Source: Clostridiales bacterium (GTDB lineage Bacteria; Bacillota; Clostridia; Oscillospirales; JAAYXM01). Taken from it: a stretch of 8,351 nt of DNA. Location of the stretch: NCBI GenBank assembly GCA_012515925.1, contig JAAYXM010000043.1:1-8351 (forward strand), in the 5' to 3' direction. This document shows positions 1 through 6,904 of this stretch, piece after piece; within the stretch, counting starts at the first letter, position 1; every line of letters starts with the position of its first letter. The notes under the pieces are model-generated. The model saw only the letters and a program-made list of their open reading frames with translations. It searched no databases and had not been told where the DNA came from. Made by a program: the position numbers and the translations under genes.

Positions 1-1654
1 ATTTTGATACCATGTCAAGCTGCGTAACCGGCACGTACAGCACATCCGTACCCGCGTAAATTATTTTAATATAATCCTTTTCCGCGCCCTCGACGACGAT
101 TTTCGCGATTCCCGCGAATCTGCCGATACCGTGCATTTCGTGCACGACAAGGCAGCCCACCGAAAGGTCCTGATAGCTGCTTATTTTCTGCCTGTTTGTC
201 CTGTCGCGGCGTGCTGTGCGGCGCTTGGCGTCCGCGCGGACAAGCTGACCCTCCGCGATTACCGCAAGGTTTTCGGACGGGTACATAAACCCGGCGGAAA
301 TGTTTCCGACGGAAACAATGACCTCGCCGGGGTTCGGAAGCTTTTCGAGATTGTAGTCAAGCCCCGCGGCGACGCCGTGGTTTTTCAGTATATCCGCGAG
401 GCCCCGCGCGCTGTTTTTCGAGCTTGCGAGCACAACGACGCGCATGCCGTCGTTCGCGTAGCTTATTATTTCCGAGCTCGCAAGCTCTAAATTCGCGGCA
501 TACCCCGGAAGCTGCTTCGCGAGTATGCTGACTATCGCTCTCGGAGGTATTCCGTATGCCGAGCGCACAAAGCTCTCAAGCAGCACAACCGGAAACCTTC
601 TTAAATTCTGTTCAAGCTCGGTAAACGGGCGGGAAAGCTCCGCCGCGTCGGGTATAATTATACCCTGCTCGATAAGTCGCAGAGTATCCTCGTGCCGCCG
701 GGCGGTCTCGCGCTTTTCGCCCTCGCTTATGCGTATATAGTCGTCTATAAGTATTATCGCGTTATCCGGAATATAGTCCGCGGCGGTATGAAACTCCGGG
801 TACAGGTATCTCAGATACCTGTCTATCGCGGGAAAATCCGTGTTTGTCTTAAGACGCTCCATATCAAGCTTTAAGGTTTTTATAAGCTCCTCGTTCTTTT
901 TCCTGTCAAGCCGCGCGATTTTCTCCTCAAGTATTGCGCAAAGGCGTTCTCTTTCCGCCTGTCCGACACGCGTTTCGGACGCGGGCAGAAGCAGAGTGTT
1001 TTTTATGTTCACAATCCTTCGCTGCGTATCCAGATCAAATTCGCCCATCGAATCGATTTCGTCACCGAAATACTCAATGCGCACCGGGTTTTGCGTATAG
1101 GGCGAGAAGAAATCGAAAATGCCTCCGCGCACCGCGAACTGCCCCTGCGCCTCCACAAGATTCGTGCGCGTATAGCCCAACTCCAAAAACGCGGAGGTAA
1201 GCTTGTCCGGCGGGTATTCGGAGCCGGCCTTTAAAAAAACCGCGGAGGAAAGAAGCGTCTCCGGCGGCATGGTTATCTGACAAAGCGCGGACGCCGATGC
1301 CGCGACGACGCCCGCCCGCCCCGACGCCATGGCGTAGAGCGCCGAGAGCCGTTCATGCTCGAATTCGCGGGATAATACGTCCACGTTGTGCATCGTGTAT
1401 TCCCGCGGCGGAAGAACAAATACCTCGCGCTCGGAAAAACGGGACACGTCCTTTGACATGCGCCGTACGTCGAATTCGTCGGCGTAGACGCATACAACGG
1501 GGCGCCCCGTTAATCTGTGGATTGCGGCGGAGATATGGGCTTTATGGATAGATGAAAGGCCGGAGATCAATATCGGGGAATCTCCGGCTTGTATCCGTGA
1601 AAGCAACTCGGCAAACTCGGTTATTTCTTTAAGCGCTTCGCATAACCTTAACAT
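1..1654 (-). CDS. mfd: Transcription-repair coupling factor Mfd, N-terminal part (cut by window edge)
   Basis: Mfd is a DNA translocase that removes RNA polymerase stalled at lesions and recruits UvrA. The frame runs from an ATG at 1654 off the left edge, giving 551 codons of a protein usually near 1150 residues. Residues about 1-340 resemble the UvrB-like N-terminal module that binds UvrA, with the typical stretch GQFAVRGGIFDFFSP near residues 168-185 followed by IEYFGDEIDS. As in other Mfd proteins, no Walker A lysine is seen in this degenerate module. Residues about 496-551 are the CarD-like RNA polymerase interacting domain (VGCLVVHEMHGIGRFAG, then LYVPVTQLDMVSK). The helicase motor and C-terminal domain lie outside the window. 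The start is supported by AGAGGAAAG just upstream. It lies 27 nt after pth, so it is probably co-transcribed with it. Family assignment is secure. Confidence 0.95.
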   Translation of the reverse strand, partial: MLRLCEALKEITEFAELLSRIQAGDSPILISGLSSIHKAHISAAIHRLTGRPVVCVYADEFDVRRMSKDVSRFSEREVFVLPPREYTMHNVDVLSREFEHERLSALYAMASGRAGVVAASASALCQITMPPETLLSSAVFLKAGSEYPPDKLTSAFLELGYTRTNLVEAQGQFAVRGGIFDFFSPYTQNPVRIEYFGDEIDSMGEFDLDTQRRIVNIKNTLLLPASETRVGQAERERLCAILEEKIARLDRKKNEELIKTLKLDMERLKTNTDFPAIDRYLRYLYPEFHTAADYIPDNAIILIDDYIRISEGEKRETARRHEDTLRLIEQGIIIPDAAELSRPFTELEQNLRRFPVVLLESFVRSAYGIPPRAIVSILAKQLPGYAANLELASSEIISYANDGMRVVVLASSKNSARGLADILKNHGVAAGLDYNLEKLPNPGEVIVSVGNISAGFMYPSENLAVIAEGQLVRADAKRRTARRDRTNRQKISSYQDLSVGCLVVHEMHGIGRFAGIAKIVVEGAEKDYIKIIYAGTDVLYVPVTQLDMVSK

Positions 1655-1681
1655 ATCTTTCCTCTTTAAATTAAAAACCGG

Positions 1682-2293
1682 TTAATTGAATTCGCCCGCC
1701 GCGGCCTCCGCGCCCTCCGCGATTATTTTCTCGGCGGCAAGCGCCGCGCGCTCAATCGCGGACTTGACGGCGGGTATTTCCTCCTTGCCGAACCTGCCTA
1801 ACACCCAGTCCGTCAATTCATACCCGGGATTTTCCGGGCTGCCTATACCGATTTTTACGCGCGGGAAATCCTCGGTCCCGCATAAACGTATTATATCCTT
1901 GATTCCGTTATGCCCGCCCGCGCTGCCTTTTTTGCGCACCCTTATTTTCCCGACGGGCAGTGAAACATCGTCGTAAATTACTATAACGCGCTCCATCGGG
2001 ATTCTATAGTAGTCCGCCGCGGCGGAAACCGCCTTGCCCGAGAGGTTCATAAATGTCTGAGGCTTAACAAACAGGATATTGCTATCCGATATCGTACCAT
2101 ATCCGATAAGCGAAAAAAAACGTATTTTACGAAGCTTTACGGAATTTTTTTCGCACAGCGCGTCAAGAGCCGTAAAGCCCGCGTTATGTCGGGAATGCTC
2201 GTATTTCGGGCCAGGGTTCCCGAGTCCGGCTATTATCCATTCCGGTGCGCCCGCGACCTGCTTTTGCCTTTTAAAAATGTTAAGAAGGGACAA
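1682..2293 (-). CDS. pth: Peptidyl-tRNA hydrolase
   Basis: This cytoplasmic enzyme cleaves the ester bond of peptidyl-tRNAs released from stalled ribosomes, recycling tRNA. The 203-residue product shows the whole bacterial Pth signature: GLGNPGPKYEHSRHNAGF at residues 23-40 with catalytic His36, FMNLSGKAV with Asn83, YDDVSLPVGKIR with Asp108, and GSAGGHNGIKD with Asn129. These match E. coli His20, Asn68, Asp93 and Asn114. The first codon is TTG, chosen because an in-frame stop (the TAG of the preceding gene) lies only 3 nt upstream, GGTGA sits 7 nt before it, and no in-frame ATG occurs before the core; the adjacent ATT is a less likely start. The roughly 20-residue N-terminal extension before the core is longer than in E. 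coli. It is tightly linked to the acetyltransferase gene upstream and mfd downstream, which suggests translational coupling. Confidence 0.95.
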   Translation of the reverse strand: MSLLNIFKRQKQVAGAPEWIIAGLGNPGPKYEHSRHNAGFTALDALCEKNSVKLRKIRFFSLIGYGTISDSNILFVKPQTFMNLSGKAVSAAADYYRIPMERVIVIYDDVSLPVGKIRVRKKGSAGGHNGIKDIIRLCGTEDFPRVKIGIGSPENPGYELTDWVLGRFGKEEIPAVKSAIERAALAAEKIIAEGAEAAAGEFN

Positions 2294-2296
2294 AAT

Positions 2297-3025
2297 CTAT
2301 TCACCGCTCTTTTCCTTTTTTTCGCGCTTTAAGCCAAATATCTTTGAAGCGCCTCCCGGCTTTACGGTCTGGCGCGGTCTTGATATCGCGAGCGCCCCGT
2401 CCGGCACGTCCTCATGAACCGTGGTGCCCGCGGCGATTAACGCGCCTTTTCCGATTGTAACCGGGGCTATCAGGTTTGAATTACAGCCGACGAAAGCGTT
2501 ATCAAGGATTTTAGTCTTGTATTTGCCGATTCCGTCGTAATTGACGGTTATCGTCCCGCAGCCCATGTTCACGTTTTCGCCGAGCTCGGCGTCACCGATA
2601 TACGAAAGGTGCGAAATCTTGCTTTTATCCTTGACAACCGAGTTCTTAAGCTCGACGAAGTTCCCGATTCTGCAGCTTTCGCCTATCCTGCAGTTGTTTC
2701 TGATATGCGCGAACGGGCCCACGGTGGTATTCTTGCCTATCGCGCTGTCGTAAACCTGCGAGGAGTTGACTTTTACCCCGTCGCCGATAACGCTTTTTGA
2801 TATAACGGTATTAGGGCCGATTACGCAGTTTTTCCCGATTCTGCAGCCGGGTTCTATGACGACTCCGGATCTGATAACCGTGTTTTCGCCGATTTCGGCG
2901 TCATCGGCTATCTGCGCGGATAAATCAGTGAAGTAAACCTTACGGCTCATGTGCTTTTCGATGGTTTCGCGTTTTTTCTCCTCGTATTCCGAAAGGGCTT
3001 TAATGCTGTCAAACGAATTGTTCAT
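2297..3025 (-). CDS. glmU: Stand-alone GlmU-type acetyltransferase (left-handed beta-helix domain, no uridylyltransferase half)
   Basis: Full GlmU (about 455 residues) first acetylates glucosamine-1-phosphate with its C-terminal domain and then makes UDP-GlcNAc with its N-terminal domain. This 242-residue protein begins at the linker helix (ALSEYEEKKRETIEKHM, residues 10-26) and contains only the C-terminal half. Hexapeptide turns (IGENTV, IGKNCVIGPNT and others) cover about 35-205. The catalytic set is intact by comparison with E. coli: Arg109 (R333), Lys127 (K351), His139 (H363), Tyr142 (Y366), Asn153 (N377), Asn162 (N386) and Lys168 (K392). The acetyl-CoA site alanine A380 is Cys156 here. 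The basic tail ends KREKKEKSGE. The ATG has AAGGAAG 7 nt upstream. No pyrophosphorylase motif lies upstream; the sequence there is promoter and terminator. It is first gene of the operon with pth and mfd. Acetylation of GlcN-1-P is inferred; another sugar acceptor is possible. Confidence 0.85.
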   Translation of the reverse strand: MNNSFDSIKALSEYEEKKRETIEKHMSRKVYFTDLSAQIADDAEIGENTVIRSGVVIEPGCRIGKNCVIGPNTVISKSVIGDGVKVNSSQVYDSAIGKNTTVGPFAHIRNNCRIGESCRIGNFVELKNSVVKDKSKISHLSYIGDAELGENVNMGCGTITVNYDGIGKYKTKILDNAFVGCNSNLIAPVTIGKGALIAAGTTVHEDVPDGALAISRPRQTVKPGGASKIFGLKREKKEKSGE

Positions 3026-3076
3026 AACGCACTTCCTTTAAATAAACCGTATACCTATACTATATGAATTTATTTC

Positions 3077-3105
3077 ATTATATAAGAATAGAATTCCGCC
3101 GTCAA
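3077..3105 (-). promoter_or_regulatory. Sigma-70-type promoter of the acetyltransferase-pth-mfd operon
   Basis: On the minus strand TTGACG (3105-3100) and TATAAT (3082-3077) are separated by exactly 17 nt, a near-consensus housekeeping promoter. Transcription would begin near 3070, leaving a leader of about 45 nt before the ATG at 3025. A small dyad, GTATA-CC-TATAC, lies in that leader at 3049-3060; its role is unknown. Confidence 0.85.
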
Positions 3106-3126
3106 GAAAAGTTAAGGCAATACCAA

Positions 3127-3170
3127 ACCGGAGACGAAGTGCCGGCATTCGCCGCAGCTTCGTCTCCGGT
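3127..3170 (-). terminator. Hairpin terminator after the aminotransferase gene
   Basis: A perfect 13-bp stem pairs 3127-3139 with 3158-3170 across an 18-nt loop, 23 nt beyond the aminotransferase stop codon. On the minus strand the stem is followed by TTTGGTATTGCC, a weak and interrupted U-tract, so termination may be incomplete. On the plus strand no U-tract follows. It separates the aminotransferase transcript from the promoter of the next operon. Confidence 0.65.
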
Positions 3171-3193
3171 TATAAAGACTGTTACGCAGTATA

Positions 3194-4456
3194 CTATTTT
3201 CCGTACGCCGCCGCTACTTTCTTAAACGCGTCAGCGACCTGCTCTATATGCTCGTCGGTAAAGCTCTCATTCGTGTAGATCTGAAATGTATTATCGAGCG
3301 CCTCCGCCGCGTTCGGAACATCGTCTAACGTATAATACTTATTGCGGTCGCCCTTGTATTCCGGAGCGCTCCACGGATATCCGCTTTTGCCGAACACCCT
3401 GCGGTTTTTATACCAGTCATAGGTAAACGGAGTTGCCTGATAGCGCGAGACTGCGGGCACGCCCTCGGCGGCTAACGCCTCGACGAACTCCTGTTTGCCG
3501 CACGTGAGCTTTGAGGTGTCAATCAAAAGCCTTAAGAACCAGTACGACGGCTCGCTTTTTTCGGGGAGCGGGGCAAGCCTTAAGATTCCAAGCCCGGAGA
3601 TTTTCTCCATGAGCTTCGCCACCACCTTGCGGCGCGCCTCGGCTATCGGGAACATTTTCTTTATCTGAACCCGGCCTATCGCGCAGCCCACCTCGTCAAG
3701 ATTATAGTTTAACGTGGCAACGCAGTTTGTGCTGCCCGCGGGAAGCCCGAACGGCTTGCCCCTGTCGGAGCTCTGCCTTACCTTCCAGTACAGTTCTTCG
3801 GATTTGGTAAACACAAGTCCGCCCTGGCCGCCGGTGCAGGTATGCTTCCCGAACATCATCGAGAACGCCGCCGTGTCGCCGAATGTGCCGACCGGCTTGC
3901 CGTTAATCTTCGCGCCGTGCGCCTGCGCGCAGTCCTCAACCACGTATATCCCGCGCTCGTGCGCGAATTTTACGATGTTTTCGATATCGGCGGGCTCACC
4001 CGCGATATGCGCGACGACAATCGCGCGTGTTCTTTCCGTAACCAGGCTTTTAATGCTCTCAAGGCTTATATTAAAGCTGTCCTTCTCCGAGTCGGCGATT
4101 ATCGGTACGCAGTTTAGCATGACAATCGGCATAAGCCCGCCCGGGTCGGTTATCGGACCCGAGATAATCTCGGAAAACGGCTCGATATCAAGCGCCTTAA
4201 GCGCGATATATACCGCAGCGGTACCCGAGCTCACCGCGTCCGCGTATCCGCCGCCCAGCATCTCCGAAAACTCGCGGCACAGCGCTTCTTCCTCCGCCCC
4301 GCCGTATCCCGGAGCTTGGCCGCGCGCGATAGCCTCGTCGAATACGCGGTTTGCCGCGTTTTTCTCCTCGGCACCGAAATGCCCGCGGGAGGGAAGGCTT
4401 TTAACCGCCTTTTCCCCGCCGTTTACCGCGAGGGACTTTATAAGCTCTTCTTTCAT
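3194..4456 (-). CDS. DegT/DnrJ/EryC1/StrS family PLP-dependent aminotransferase
   Basis: Members of this fold-type I family transfer an amino group, usually from glutamate, to keto-sugars of nucleotide sugars or related carbonyl compounds. In the 420-residue product, SSGTAA (76-81) forms part of the phosphate-binding site, VVEDCAQAHG (173-181) carries the PLP-ring aspartate Asp175, and FGKHTCTGGQGG (202-213) carries the Schiff-base lysine Lys204. NYNLDEVGCAIGRVQ (250-264) matches the family's later conserved segment. The N-terminal LAVNGGEKAV resembles the AHBA-synthase-like subgroup. I prefer the ATG at 4456: a predicted promoter sits at 4494-4522, so a frame start at 4522 would lie in the -35 box, and GGGAG is found 11 nt upstream. 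An ATG at 4474 is an alternative. No sugar-nucleotide or cofactor genes lie nearby, so the substrate is unknown. Confidence 0.88.
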   Translation of the reverse strand: MKEELIKSLAVNGGEKAVKSLPSRGHFGAEEKNAANRVFDEAIARGQAPGYGGAEEEALCREFSEMLGGGYADAVSSGTAAVYIALKALDIEPFSEIISGPITDPGGLMPIVMLNCVPIIADSEKDSFNISLESIKSLVTERTRAIVVAHIAGEPADIENIVKFAHERGIYVVEDCAQAHGAKINGKPVGTFGDTAAFSMMFGKHTCTGGQGGLVFTKSEELYWKVRQSSDRGKPFGLPAGSTNCVATLNYNLDEVGCAIGRVQIKKMFPIAEARRKVVAKLMEKISGLGILRLAPLPEKSEPSYWFLRLLIDTSKLTCGKQEFVEALAAEGVPAVSRYQATPFTYDWYKNRRVFGKSGYPWSAPEYKGDRNKYYTLDDVPNAAEALDNTFQIYTNESFTDEHIEQVADAFKKVAAAYGK

Positions 4457-4493
4457 TATAAAGACAACTCCCATCAATCGTGATTTTGAACTA

Positions 4494-4522
4494 ATATTAG
4501 CATAACCCGCCCGGGTTGTCAT
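4494..4522 (-). promoter_or_regulatory. Promoter of the aminotransferase gene
   Basis: On the minus strand ATGACA (4522-4517) and TAATAT (4499-4494) are spaced by 17 nt. Transcription would start near 4487, giving a short leader of about 30 nt before the ATG at 4456. The -10 region falls in a perfect 10-nt palindrome, CTAATATTAG (4491-4500). It is divergent from the pyrophosphatase promoter. Confidence 0.55.
4504..4517. promoter_or_regulatory. Dyad in the aminotransferase promoter spacer, possible operator
   Basis: AACCCG (4504-4509) and CGGGTT (4512-4517) form an inverted repeat with a 2-nt centre lying wholly between the predicted -35 and -10 boxes. It is GC-rich in an otherwise AT-rich intergenic region. 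A repressor bound here would block the promoter. No regulator gene is in the window and binding is speculative. Confidence 0.35.
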
Positions 4523-4573
4523 TGTATTATTTTACGATTAATGTTTTTCGGCGTTTTTTATTCACTATACGTA

Positions 4574-4603
4574 TTGACATTAAACTTGAAAATATAGTAA
4601 ACT
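4574..4603 (+). promoter_or_regulatory. Promoter of the membrane pyrophosphatase gene
   Basis: A perfect -35 hexamer TTGACA (4574-4579) is followed 18 nt later by TAAACT (4598-4603), a 4 of 6 match to the -10 consensus. TATAGT at 4593-4598 is a better hexamer but only 13 nt away. The -35 is convincing and the exact -10 is not. Confidence 0.55.
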
Positions 4604-4616
4604 ACTGTTAAATGCG

Positions 4617-4639
4617 TTGAGAAAGGATATATTTCTCAA
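4617..4639 (+). promoter_or_regulatory. Small hairpin in the pyrophosphatase leader
   Basis: TTGAGAAA (4617-4624) pairs perfectly with TTTCTCAA (4632-4639) across a 7-nt loop. In the transcript it would stand near the 5' end, 12 nt before the ribosome binding site. Such 5' stems often stabilise mRNA, and a regulatory use is possible. There is no room for a known large riboswitch. Confidence 0.4.
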
Positions 4640-4651
4640 TAAAAATACAAT

Positions 4652-4657
4652 AAGGAG
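4652..4657 (+). promoter_or_regulatory. Ribosome binding site that decides the pyrophosphatase start
   Basis: AAGGAG ends 10 nt before the ATG at 4668. An in-frame ATG at 4659 is only 1 nt from the site and an upstream in-frame TTG at 4617 lies before it in the leader hairpin, so 4668 is the best start. Confidence 0.75.
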
Positions 4658-4667
4658 TATGTGTAAT

Positions 4668-6761
4668 ATGGACAACATACTATTGCTTGCCCCGTTTGGT
4701 TCAATTTTCGCGCTTTTATTCGCGTGGTATTTAGCCGCGAAAATCATGCGTGAAAGCGAAGGCACGGAGACGATGGTCAAAATCGCGGCCGCGATCAGAA
4801 AGGGTGCCAACGCGTATCTTAAACGGCAGTATACCGGAGTCGCGCTTTTCTTTGCCGGTATGTTTATACTGCTGTTTATTCTCGCAATGCTCAAATACAT
4901 TACTATCTTTGTACCGTTCGCGTTCATCACCGGCGGATTCTTCTCGGGCCTTTCAGGCTTTATCGGTATGAAAACCGCCACATACGCGAACGCCCGTACT
5001 GCAAACGCGTCTTCAAAGTCGTTAAACTCCGGTCTGACCGTCGCGTTCAGAAGCGGCGCGGTTATGGGCCTTGTCGTTGTGGGGTTGGGTCTTCTGGATA
5101 TCAGCATCTGGTACTTCTTCTTAAACGCAATCCTGCCGGATGCCCCGGATAAAATCAACACCATTACCTCGGCGATGCTTACGTTCGGCATGGGCGCTTC
5201 GTCCATGGCGCTGTTCGCGCGTGTCGGCGGCGGTATATTCACGAAGGCCGCGGACGTCGGCGCGGATTTAGTCGGCAAGGTTGAAGCGGGCATTCCGGAA
5301 GACGACCCGAGAAACCCCGCGGTTATCGCGGATAACGTCGGCGATAACGTCGGCGACGTAGCGGGCATGGGCGCGGATTTATACGAGTCCTATGTCGGTT
5401 CGATAATCGCGACATGCGCGCTCGCGGTCGCGGCGGGCTTCGGTGTCCCCGGCGTCACGGTGCCTATGGTTATGGCGGCTATCGGCGTTATAGCCTCGAT
5501 TATCGGAACGTTGTTTGTCCGCTCGGGTGAGCAGGTCGAACAAAAGGTATTGTTAAGAGCGCTTCGCCGCGGCGTGTATATCAGCGCGGTGATTATCGCG
5601 GTTGTTTCGTATTTCTTAGTTGACTCCATGCTCGGCAATATCGGCGTTTGGCTCGCCGTAATAAGCGGCCTTGTCGCGGGAATACTAATCGGGTTCTTTA
5701 CCGAATACTATACGTCGGATACATATAAACCCACTAAAGAATTAGCGGGTACCTCGGAATCCGGACCCGCGACGGTTATTATCGGCGGTATTTCTCTCGG
5801 CATGAAATCCACGATGATTCCCGTTGTTATAGTTGGCATCTCGGTTCTCTGCAGCTATTTCCTGTCGGGCGGGGCGTCTGATTTCAACATGGGCTTATAC
5901 GGCATAGGCATTTCCGCGGTCGGAATGCTTTCGACGCTCGGCATTACGCTCGCCACCGACGCTTACGGCCCGGTCGCGGACAACGCGGGCGGCATCGCCC
6001 AGATGGCAGGACTTGACGAAGAGGTTCGCCGCCGTACCGACGCTCTCGACTCGCTCGGCAACACCACCGCGGCTACCGGCAAGGGCTTCGCGATAGGCTC
6101 CGCCGCTCTGACCGCGCTCGCGCTTATAGCATCGTATATCGACGCGATAACCATAAAGGCCGAGCAAATAGGTTCATCCTTTGTATTTGATTTAAGTATC
6201 GCCAACCCCAAGGTTCTTGTAGGTCTGTTCGTCGGCGGCATGCTTCCCTTCATGTTCTCGGCTCTTACGATGAACGCTGTCGGCCGCGCGGCTCAGAAGA
6301 TAGTCGTTGAGGTTCGCCGCCAGTTTAGAGAGATTAAAGGTCTTATGGAAGGCAAGGCCGAGGCGGATTACGCGGCTTGCGTCGATATCTGCACACGTTC
6401 GGCGCAGAAAGAGATGATAATGCCCGCCGCAATCGCGATTGTATCGCCGATAATCGTCGGCCTGCTGCTCGGTCCCAACGGTGTTGCGGGCATGCTCGCT
6501 GGTGCCACGGTCACGGGCTTTTTGCTCGCGGTTATGATGGCGAACGCCGGCGGCGCGTGGGATAACGCGAAGAAGTATATCGAGGCGGGCGCGTATAACG
6601 GAAAAGGCTCGGACAACCACAAGGCCACAGTCGTCGGTGATACCGTCGGCGACCCGTTTAAGGACACCTCGGGCCCCTCAATCAACATCCTTATCAAGCT
6701 GCTTTCGATGGTTTCCATCGTGTTTGCCGCGTTTGTTCTCTCAAACCATCTCCCGATGTAA
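4668..6761 (+). CDS. hppA: Membrane-bound ion-pumping pyrophosphatase, potassium-dependent type
   Basis: This integral membrane enzyme hydrolyses pyrophosphate to two phosphates and pumps H+ or Na+ out of the cytoplasm. The 697-residue product has the usual length and many hydrophobic segments, starting with LLAPFGSIFALLFAWYLA. The catalytic loops are intact: DVGADLVGKVEAGIPEDDPR near 196-215, then DNVGDNVGDVAGMGADLYES near 222-241, with DNAGGIAQMAGLDEEVR and GDTVGDPFKDTSGPS towards the C-terminus. In GNTTAATGKG (464-473) position 468 is alanine; potassium-independent enzymes have lysine there, so this one should need K+. Glu240 in DLYESYVG matches the TM6 glutamate position of Thermotoga maritima Na+-PPase rather than the shifted plant position. 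Whether Na+, H+ or both are pumped cannot be settled from these residues. It is a single-gene unit with its own promoter and terminator. Confidence 0.96.
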   Translation: MDNILLLAPFGSIFALLFAWYLAAKIMRESEGTETMVKIAAAIRKGANAYLKRQYTGVALFFAGMFILLFILAMLKYITIFVPFAFITGGFFSGLSGFIGMKTATYANARTANASSKSLNSGLTVAFRSGAVMGLVVVGLGLLDISIWYFFLNAILPDAPDKINTITSAMLTFGMGASSMALFARVGGGIFTKAADVGADLVGKVEAGIPEDDPRNPAVIADNVGDNVGDVAGMGADLYESYVGSIIATCALAVAAGFGVPGVTVPMVMAAIGVIASIIGTLFVRSGEQVEQKVLLRALRRGVYISAVIIAVVSYFLVDSMLGNIGVWLAVISGLVAGILIGFFTEYYTSDTYKPTKELAGTSESGPATVIIGGISLGMKSTMIPVVIVGISVLCSYFLSGGASDFNMGLYGIGISAVGMLSTLGITLATDAYGPVADNAGGIAQMAGLDEEVRRRTDALDSLGNTTAATGKGFAIGSAALTALALIASYIDAITIKAEQIGSSFVFDLSIANPKVLVGLFVGGMLPFMFSALTMNAVGRAAQKIVVEVRRQFREIKGLMEGKAEADYAACVDICTRSAQKEMIMPAAIAIVSPIIVGLLLGPNGVAGMLAGATVTGFLLAVMMANAGGAWDNAKKYIEAGAYNGKGSDNHKATVVGDTVGDPFKDTSGPSINILIKLLSMVSIVFAAFVLSNHLPM

Positions 6762-6778
6762 TCAGATATAATACTGAC

Positions 6779-6808
6779 GGGGCTGCCGACGCGGCAGCCC
6801 CGCTTTTC
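6779..6808 (+). terminator. Intrinsic terminator of the pyrophosphatase gene
   Basis: GGGGCTGCC (6779-6787) and GGCAGCCCC (6793-6801) make a 9-bp GC-rich stem with a 5-nt loop, followed by GCTTTTCT. It stands 17 nt past the stop codon and is a good rho-independent terminator. Confidence 0.9.
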
Positions 6809-6851
6809 TCCACAATCGCACACAAGAGCACCGTTTACCCGAAATTGACTC

Positions 6852-6880
6852 TTGACAAGCGTTTTATATTATATTAAAAT
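6852..6880 (+). promoter_or_regulatory. Strong promoter of the tRNA pair
   Basis: TTGACA (6852-6857) and TAAAAT (6875-6880) are separated by 17 nt in an AT-rich setting, 11 of 12 consensus positions. The predicted start near 6887 lies about 18 nt before tRNA-Met, as expected for a stable-RNA promoter. Confidence 0.85.
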
Positions 6881-6904
6881 AGCTATTGCCTTATCGGCTG
6901 ATTC

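Noticed and set aside
131..1551. Several open frames of 60-120 codons on both strands in the left 1.6 kb
   Set aside because: They are shadows of the mfd frame, which is open throughout on the minus strand with recognisable domains.
3714..4505. Plus-strand open frame of 263 codons over the aminotransferase
   Set aside because: It is the mirror of a gene with clear catalytic motifs; it has no recognisable domain and only reflects codon bias.
4457..4522. A 22-residue N-terminal extension of the aminotransferase from an ATG at 4522
   Set aside because: That ATG lies in the predicted -35 box, has no ribosome binding site, and the added residues match nothing in the family.
4617..4667. Upstream TTG start for the pyrophosphatase
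   Set aside because: It begins in the leader hairpin without a ribosome binding site; the ATG at 4668 is well placed after AAGGAG.
4580..5368. Minus-strand open frame of 262 codons over the start of the pyrophosphatase
   Set aside because: It is antisense to a conserved membrane protein, with low-complexity composition and no domain.
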